Positions 56,991 to 64,000 of a stretch of 64,000 nt of DNA are shown one piece after another. A program made the position numbers and the translations under genes. Source of the DNA: Paragonimus skrjabini miyazakii (Eukaryota > Platyhelminthes > Trematoda > Plagiorchiida > Troglotrematidae); assembly GCA_014338405.1 (NCBI GenBank), contig JTDE01002234.1, positions 47,112 to 111,111 of the forward strand, in the 5' to 3' direction. Below the pieces are notes generated by a model. The model saw only the letters and a program-made list of their open reading frames with translations, searched no databases and was not told where the DNA came from. Numbering within the stretch: the stretch's first letter is position 1; every line of letters begins with the position of its first letter.

Positions 56991-57597
56991 AGGAAAGGCT
57001 TATTAAATTATTATTGGACGAAGGTCTGGCGTGTCTATTTTGAAATATTGATCCTCATATCCGTCGAACACGACGGTTTGGTCTCCCGCATCTATTCCAG
57101 ACATCCTCCTTCCTCAGCCATTGACTTGCTCGGGGAGGCATGTCCATTGTCTTTTCCCTTACTTTGAGTAGGTTAGTTTTTCTACTTTGCATTTATTGTG
57201 CAGAAGATAAGTTATTGTGTTATTCATGCCCGTGTCGGCCAGCAATAACAGCTTCTTCTAAGCACAACTCCATGGCTCTTGTAGCACAGCAGACAGGTGC
57301 ACATAACCGTAAATATCCTTTGGCGCTGCCATTTTTCTAACGTGCAAGTACTTCATCTTTTGTTATTTCCAGGTACAACGCGAGACATAGCAACAGGTTC
57401 CGAGTCCAAGAAGAACAATATTAGAAGCCGTAGCACTCTGTGCCTGTGCAGTGATGAAATCACACCCCTGTAACACCTTGGGAGACGTTCCAAGTTAGTT
57501 CGCTCACTCGCGGCTGAGTTGCAAGACAGCAGTTGTTAGCCAGGGTAAGAATTTGTAGCTAGAAGGCCTTCTACAATAATCACCCTTCTAGGAGTGA
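56991..57597. other. No recognised gene
   Basis: Only short frames; no repeat match found. Confidence 0.4.
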
Positions 57598-59192
57598 TTG
57601 ATGTAATCAGATCAACTTCGACATCCCAAAATCCCAAACTCCCTGTGACATGAGAGCTGTCTTATTGGTATCACCATGCTTGTTCACATTATCTTTTGAA
57701 TATAATCTCACTACAAACCAACAACAACAAAGTAAGTGTGTTGCCGTGAGTATCGCAACTTAACTCGTGGCTGTATAGTGACTGCGCGCCTTTTTCACTA
57801 CCGTAGGTTACATTCATTAAGATAATAATGTTCTAACCATTTCCATTGGGAGCGCCGCTCAATCAGTTTGACGCTTGTTTGAGTTCTCAAAGTCAACTGG
57901 AGTGTCTGTTGACATTCATCCTCTCTGGCGGCGGACGTGCAGTTGTGTTTGAGGATTTCTCACGTCCGACTCCCTAGCGCTTTTAATCATTGTGTTGAGG
58001 TCCACTTGTGAATAGTGAGTGAATCACCAAATAAAGTTTGTTTGCAATCTCATCGTCTTTTGATGACACCTTCCGATTGGCGTCATTATAAAGCTTGAGA
58101 AACTTTGGGCGTGCAAGCCAAACGGCAAACAGCTAGCCTGGCGATATCATTTGTAAATCCTTGATTTGGCGACGTAACCGAACGCATTCTCTCATATTTA
58201 TTGTTTTACTGGTTCGGAGGTCATCGCACAACTTCTTTGCTTTTGTAAGGTGTGTTTCACTGCAGGCAGTGTAATAGCATGCAGTGTACCGCCACTTTAT
58301 TTGACCACATACACATCCTTCATCGAACGGGTGGGCTGGCCGCGTCCATATATCGGACCGAGGAAGATAACCAACCAGAGCCCGAGATCAGCGGTTAGTG
58401 AACGTGAGACAATTTCTGATTGATGGTTTGCTTCTGGACCGTCAAACCCCCTATATACATGGACAAGCACATGATGTGAATTGAATCTTTCGGTATCTGT
58501 GTTGTTGTTTATACACGTTTCCTGTTAACTCGTGACTTCTTTCGCTTGTGACAAGGACTTTGTGTGTTTCGATTTGCAATCGTTGGGCATAGTGTGTACT
58601 GTTCTTATGACTGACTTTCTGGAAAATTACAGTGGATGTATTCTGCTCATAGGTGTTGTGATGCAAGTTCCTAATTTCTTGCGCCCAAGATTCCTCCGGT
58701 CGTATGTTGGCACGGATCGCAAGCCGTAGTCAGAAGACGGTGCATCTGCAAACAAACCTTATTTATTGATTTATTCGCCATTCCCAAACGCAATCCAACA
58801 CAACGATTAAAGGCGCTAGAAAGTCGGACGTGAGAAATCCTCAAACACAACTGCACGTCCGCCGCCAGAGAGGATGAATGTCAACAGACACTCCAGTTGA
58901 CTTTGAGAACTCAAACAAGCGTCAAACTGATTGAGCGGCGCTCCCAATGGAAATGGTTAGAACATTATTATCTTAATGAATGTAACCTACGGTAGTGAAA
59001 AAGGCGCGCAGTCACTATACAGCCACGAGTTAAGTTGCGATACTCACGGCAACACACTTACTTTGTTGTTGTTGGTTTGTAGTGAGATTATATTCAAAAG
59101 ATAATGTGAACAAGCATGGTGATACCAATAAGACAGCTCTCATGTCACAGGGAGCTTGGGATTTTTGGACGTCGTAAGTGATCTCACTACAT
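57598..59192. mobile_element. Fold-back or non-autonomous DNA element with ~390-bp inverted repeats
   Basis: Left arm 57598-57998 and right arm 58795-59192 are near-identical inverted repeats (for example GGCGGCGGACGTGCAGTTGT at 57928 and its complement at 58847). The loop of about 800 bp has no transposase. The outer ends fade near AGATCA without a clear target duplication. Diverged single arms occur at 52860-53170 and 54950-55250, so this is a family. The superfamily is unknown. Confidence 0.75.
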
Positions 59193-59209
59193 AGGCGCTT
59201 GTGAGGTAG

Positions 59210-59603
59210 TGTGATACTCGGAATTAGGGACTTCGAATCGCCCTAGAAATCGTACTGGGATTGAAACCTCCCACGCAAGTAATAAGCAGAAGATTTCGTA
59301 TTGGTTGCAGTAAGCAGTTCATATTCGTGAGACAAGAAGTCGAATTTATGGATGTACAACAGTATTGGAGAAATCATAGTCACTCATTGGCTGATCATAT
59401 GGACACACACTAAGTCATAAACCGAACGTTAATTGGTGCAATACGAAACAAAGAAATAAGCGAATAACAGAAGGCATAACACTGAGACGGGTTGTCCACT
59501 CCTGATGCAGTATCTTCAACGCGACGTTTGGATTGGTCTCTTGTTAGAACTCTTGTTGTATCGGGGTTTGGATAGGCGGTGAATCGAGTAGATTTTCATC
59601 ACA
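59210..59603 (-). repeat. Solo LTR, 394 bp, with a 5-bp target-site duplication (copy 2)
   Basis: Flanked by GGTAG on both sides (59205-59209 and 59604-59608), with inverted ends TGTGAT/ATCACA. It matches 35700-36093 in inverse orientation and equal length. A 5-bp duplication and TG...CA ends are standard for gypsy or BEL LTRs. No internal region is present. Confidence 0.8.
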
Positions 59604-60195
59604 GGTAGCTTGGTGCATTTATTATTTTTGGTACCTATTCATATTCAAGCAGTCGACTGTCTCCATTTTGTGCACGCTTGTTTCAATCAGTGTATCCAAT
59701 GAAAGCGCACCTTTCGTTTCATTTCTTCCGTGCGTGGTGAGTGAGGCCGTGTTGTATCATTCGCGATCTGTCGCCACTCACCGTTTTGTGGAACGCTTTG
59801 TATATGTCAGATGTATTTCATGTTTTTGGTTTCGTCAATCCATGCTCATTAACAGTCGCTTAATTACAAATATAACATGTAACCCGTACGGATTGTTTTC
59901 ATTAGCATTCATAATAGAAGTGAATGAAGCGAAACGATGGTGTAGTAAATGGACTACTAACAGACGTATAAGACGTTGAAGAGATAAGTTACGCATGCAT
60001 CATGTTGAATGAAGGAGAACCCCATACAACCGACAACATTTGAGCAGCATGCATGCTGGATATTGCGCAACGTTTCTACGTTGTAATGCAGAAATATCAT
60101 ATGAACGTACAAGAAGTGGTTTAGATGTCACATTTGCTGCTCCCAGCCCGAGTTCTCCGGGTAAAGACAACGACTCTGGCCCGGGTTCGGTCCGA
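59604..60195. other. No recognised gene
   Basis: The frame at 59668-59979 (+) has no motif I know. Confidence 0.4.
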
Positions 60196-62130
60196 CACTG
60201 GCAAGAGTTGGCAGGGAGTCGGATTCGAGTAGGCGTGCAACAAAATCCAGAGCCGATCCGACTCTGGCCAGAGTCGGATCGGAGTGGGCCAGAGTTGGAT
60301 CCCAGTAGGTCAATTACGCCAACAGTATCTTTCTTACATTCCTGGTTATTCGTTCCGAACACTGAAGCAGTTCAAATCTTACGCAATTCGACGCCTACGA
60401 ACTGCTGACGCTATTGCGTAAGTTTCACCGAATCCTGTTCTCAGTGATCGATCTTATCTTGCAACAAACCGGTAAGCCAACCTAACAGGATCATTTCCGT
60501 AATGAAGCGCTTTCTAGTGACCTAACGCGGACCGACATGGAGATGGAGAACTAACGCATCGAATAACTCTCTAAATTGATCCTATGACTGACATACTACT
60601 ATAAACATCCTAAACGTGACCGCTGAGCACGCAGAAATTAACAGCAGAACGACAAGTAACGCGATAAAGGCAAAGTATATGTATATTTCAGTTGGAAAGT
60701 TGATAGAGTCCAAGAGATAAAAGCAATTATCAACGATTCCCGTTGGAGTTGAAGGCATTTGCAAATACAGCATTCTGTATGCAAAATCTGAATTGAACAG
60801 GAAAACCCGAGGAAAAAGAATTACAAAAAGTGAGACGACAGCAGGGAATAAAAAGAAAAAATTGGAGCAACACAAAAAAGAACAGTAAAATTTCGTAACA
60901 CAATAGTATCTGAGAGGTAAGAAGCAAAAGTGTGAAGTCACAACAAGGCTTGTAACAGACATGGCTTCACTACATCAAAAATCACGTTTATGTGAAAACG
61001 TATTATAGACCCCTACGCGGCACCTGAAGTTAGATTATGATTCTGACAAATATCCACTTCACGTCAATGATTTCGCATTAGAAGTTGACAACATGTGAAG
61101 TAATAACACGAATCAACCAGAGACTTGTCACAGACATGGCTTCATTACATCAAAAATCAAGTTGATGTGAAACACGCATTAAAGACCCCCCAGTAAACAC
61201 GCCAACTCTGGCTAGAGTTGGCAAGGAGTCGGATCCGAGTGGGTGTGAAACAAAATCCAGAGCCGGTCCGACTCCGGCCAGGGTCGGATCGGAGTGGGAC
61301 AAAGTAGAATCCGAGTAGGCCGACTACGCTAATGGCATCTTCCTTACACTCCCAGTTATTCGCTTCAACAACTGAAGTAGTTCGAAACTTATGTCATCCA
61401 ACGCCTAGGACCTACTGACACTACTCCGTAAGTTTCACCGAATTCTCTTCTTGGCGATTGATTTTACCTGGCAACAAGTTGTCAGGCCAATTTAACAGGA
61501 TCTTTTTTTTAATGAAGCGATTACTACGAACGTCTTAAAATGATCTAACGCGGACTGATATGGAGATCGACAATGGACGCATCCAATAACTCTCCGAATT
61601 GCTCTTACGACGGACATACTACCGTAAACATCTGCGTGACCGCTCAACACGCAAAAATTAATAGCAAAACGAAAAGTGCCACAATAAAAAAGTACATGTA
61701 TATTCCATTAAAAAATGATAGAGTCCAAGAAGTAAAAGCAATTAGAAACAATTCCCGTTGAAAATGAAGGAATCCTCAAATCCAGCACGCTAAACGCGAA
61801 ATACCAATGGAACAGAACCTGATGAAAAACAACAACAAAGAAAAGGGAACAACAGGGTAAGAAAAAAAGAACAGTGGAGAAAAACAAGAAAGCAATGCTG
61901 AAATTTCACAAAAAATATTTCCCGAGAGGAACTAAACCGAGATATGAACGCATAACACGAATCAACAAGACTTGTAGCAGACATGGCTTCACTACATCAA
62001 AAATCCAGTTTATGTGAAACACGCATTAAAGACCCCCACGTGGCACTTGAAGTTAGACTATGATTCCGATAAATATCCACTTCACGTCAATGATTTCGCG
62101 TTAGAAGTTGTCAACATGTGAAGTCAAAAT
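60196..62130 (+). repeat. Tandem duplication of a ~1.01-1.02-kb unit
   Basis: Unit 1 (about 60196-61190) and unit 2 (about 61206-62130) are colinear: AAAATCCAGAGCCG at 60244 and 61254, GACATGGCTTCACTACATC at 60958 and 61980, TATCCACTTCACGTCAATGA at 61051 and 62073. The offset grows from 1010 to 1022 bp. A third, partial copy of the ACATGGCTTCA block is at 61134. No coding sequence is evident; frames across it are mirrored by the palindromes. Confidence 0.78.
60253..60282. repeat. Perfect 30-bp palindrome in a GC-rich block
   Basis: The 30 bases read the same on both strands; the centre is CTGGCCAG. It lies within a run of related GAGTCGGAT/CCGACTC words (60185-60305). The counterpart in the second unit (61263-61292) has four changes and is imperfect. 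Confidence 0.85.
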
Positions 62131-63755
62131 CTGAGGTGCACTTTTACCTGGTAGGTGTACCCCCGGTGGTGACAGTAGTTTCAGAGATTTTTGCGCCTCA
62201 TTTTGATATAATCACTCGTGGCTATCCAAATCTACTTGGTCAACCTGGATAAAAGAAGGTACATCATACGAATTTAGCGGCGCTTTTGTATAGTGGGTTA
62301 ACTGCAATTAACCTCAACCATGCATCCACGATACACCGTACCTGTTCATGTTTTCTTCTGGCTTTCTCCTCTAGGATTTTTTCGCATCTTTCAGCTCCGG
62401 ATTGCCCTTCTAATTAAATGACATTCGCAAATCTAGAGGTTCTTACCTGTTTGCGATTAGTTTCTGAGTATCGGCATTTTGATCTCCCACCGTCTCTGTA
62501 TTTGGCTCCTTGGAACCACCCCATGATGAAACGTTTAACATTTCCCTCACTCTCTTGGGGGTTGTTCCGATCAGATAAAACAGTGTCTTTTGAAGAATTA
62601 GAACAAAAACGTATTACTCATAATTGCTTGAGAGATGTTAGTGTCAATAAGGAGACACTTTCCGCTCGTCCCCAGCCAGTTTATCTTCACCGCCAATGAT
62701 TTGGCAAACACATAATTACATATTTTTCGCGTGCACTCATCAACTGTGCGTCCCCGGTGAACGACTGCAAGGATGCGGATCTATGAACGAAAAACAATAA
62801 TCAACAACATCATAACGACTGCTTGCATTTAGCAATGAACTGAAAGTGAAAGTTGATTGCTGACATTCAAGGGAATACAAGGCGTCAAAACTACATTTCC
62901 TCCTTGATTAACAAACTGAGGTTAGAAATATTCCACGAATCCAGATTACAGAAAAATATCGTGCACATCGCTTATGAAATCTTTGTAGACTTCTTCGTTA
63001 TCCATATCATTGTTCATTTTTAAGAAAATCTTCAAATCCCGCATTGACAAGTGAAATTTGCCGTGGCTGTAGGAGACGGTTGGTCGCGATTGCGGCGTTG
63101 GGCTGCTGTTGATATAAGCCATCACATTGCTCATCATGGCATTGAGTTGCCAGCTTGTCTAATGACTTGTGCAACAGTTTCTTCAACTCCCTGTTGTCCG
63201 TTCGGAGTTCAAATATCTGTTTTTCAGGCGGATGTCCTTTGCTGCAGCCACTTAACTTTTAGGCAAACGGAAGTGACGGCCAGGGAGAAACCACCGATAC
63301 GACTCTGGAGAGTGAAACATTTCTGGGATGCACAAAACATGCATTATGTAAGACAAGTTTACTCTGTATCCGGGATGTTGGTTTGAGGTGATAGCATAGT
63401 GCTGTACATAATCCAAGATGTATATAAATTATTACTTACGTGTTGACCCCGCTAATTTCTTTCGAGGGGAAATAGGCAAACAGTCCACCTGGGGGGGGTA
63501 AAGATTTGTGTTCTCATCTTCAGGCGATGACATTTTGCGTGGCCTTATGTAAAATGACAAGTGATGAAATATAATGATCTGGAAAATGACCTAATTCTTT
63601 TTTATGGATGGGAACATCCACGTCTGAGGCATCACTGGAAGCAAATTCGGACTCCAATTCATCCCGCTGTTCATAGCGTCATGTCTTCTCGTACGAATCT
63701 GTAGATATGATGAAAAGTTGTCTAAAGCTCACCGGTTTTTTTTAAAATCCTTACG
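62131..63755. other. No firmly recognised gene; one possible exon
   Basis: On the minus strand, 63220-63000 can be read as QIFELRTDNRELKKLLHKSL and DKLATQC, a charged, helix-forming segment that stays open for about 70 codons. It might be a host exon or gag-like debris; I do not recognise it. The rest holds only short frames. Confidence 0.3.
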
Positions 63756-64000
63756 GTTAAGACGTTTGTAGTCCAACTGTCGAGATTCTCGAGGCGAATG
63801 TCTATCGGAGTGGTTCCGCAAGGCGTACACGAGAGGTTTGTGATCCGTGAAAATGATGAAGTCACGACCCTCGAGTGCGTGGCGAAAATGGCGCACAGCC
63901 TTGTACACAGCTAAAAGTTCACGACCGAAGGTGCTGTATCGCGTTTCGGTATCGCTAAGGCGCTGAGAAAAGAATGCAAGCGGTTTCCAAGTCTCACAAA
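63756..64000 (-). pseudogene. RNase H fragment of a third Ty3/gypsy element, cut by the window edge
   Basis: The minus strand from 63998 reads CETWKPLAFFSQRLSDTETR, YSTFGRELLAVYKAVRHFRH and ALEGRDFIIFTDHKPLVYAL, then NHSDRHSPRESRQLDY. This is the typical gypsy RNase H, with the catalytic TDH intact and an open frame. Similarity is lost at about 63760 after QLDY, where ISQF... is expected and a stop follows at 63735. The element therefore breaks off there, while RT should lie beyond 64000. Confidence 0.82.

Noticed and set aside
60040..60408. Open frames on both strands through the GC-rich palindromic block
   Set aside because: They arise from GAGTCGGAT/CCGACTC words; no motif, and both strands are equally open.
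1..64000. CRISPR arrays, bacterial operons, phage or plasmid functions
   Set aside because: No regularly spaced repeats or prokaryotic genes are visible; the sequence is eukaryotic throughout.

Overview
The window looks like nuclear DNA of a parasitic flatworm, most likely a tapeworm. I infer this from the kinds of retroelements present (RTE/jockey-like LINEs, Ty3/gypsy elements, a Penelope-like element, a Merlin DNA transposon) and from a 33-nt intron in the one recognisable cellular gene. The species cannot be settled from sequence alone; the repeat families feel like those of diphyllobothriid tapeworms, but that is recall, not a search. Nothing here is bacterial: there are no operons, no CRISPR and no rRNA. 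Most of the window is dead or dying mobile DNA, separated by long stretches in which I recognise nothing.

Layout. 0-6 kb: a solo LTR (194-406), a LINE scrap, a complete palindromic retroposon with target-site duplication (2457-2865), and LINE copy A (3800-6102), which carries a second copy of that palindrome inside its reverse transcriptase. 8.5-13 kb: a mosaic of LINE pieces in both orientations around a Penelope-like element (PLE, 9331-10420). A second PLE remnant lies at 12086-12945. Both PLE 3' ends carry a recognisable hammerhead-ribozyme fold. 13-19 kb: no recognised genes. 19-27 kb: LINE copies B (+, with a 455-base N gap), D (-) and C (-). 28.4-29.0 kb: a gene for translation factor eIF5A on the minus strand, the only probable host gene. 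29.6-36.1 kb: a tRNA-derived repeat, a dispersed repeat, a decayed Ty3/gypsy element whose 5' LTR is split by a 1.5-kb fold-back element, and an LTR. 37-40 kb: a jockey/CR1-type LINE (-). 43.8-46.3 kb: a Merlin transposon with ~390-bp terminal inverted repeats, hosting a solo LTR whose empty target site is preserved next door. 46.9-50.7 kb: a second Ty3/gypsy element (-), nearly complete from 5' LTR to integrase. 52.8-62.1 kb: several families of dispersed and fold-back repeats, a solo LTR with a 5-bp target duplication, and a ~1-kb tandem duplication. The right edge (63756-64000) enters a third Ty3/gypsy element.

The elements interact mainly by nesting. The palindromic retroposon sits in the LINE. 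LINE C abuts the endonuclease region of LINE D. A fold-back element sits in a gypsy LTR, and a solo LTR sits in Merlin. The best candidates for something under-described are the palindromic retroposon with its hammerhead-like core, the spread of a LINE lineage that already carried this insertion plus a stop and a frameshift, and the ribozyme remnants at the PLE ends.
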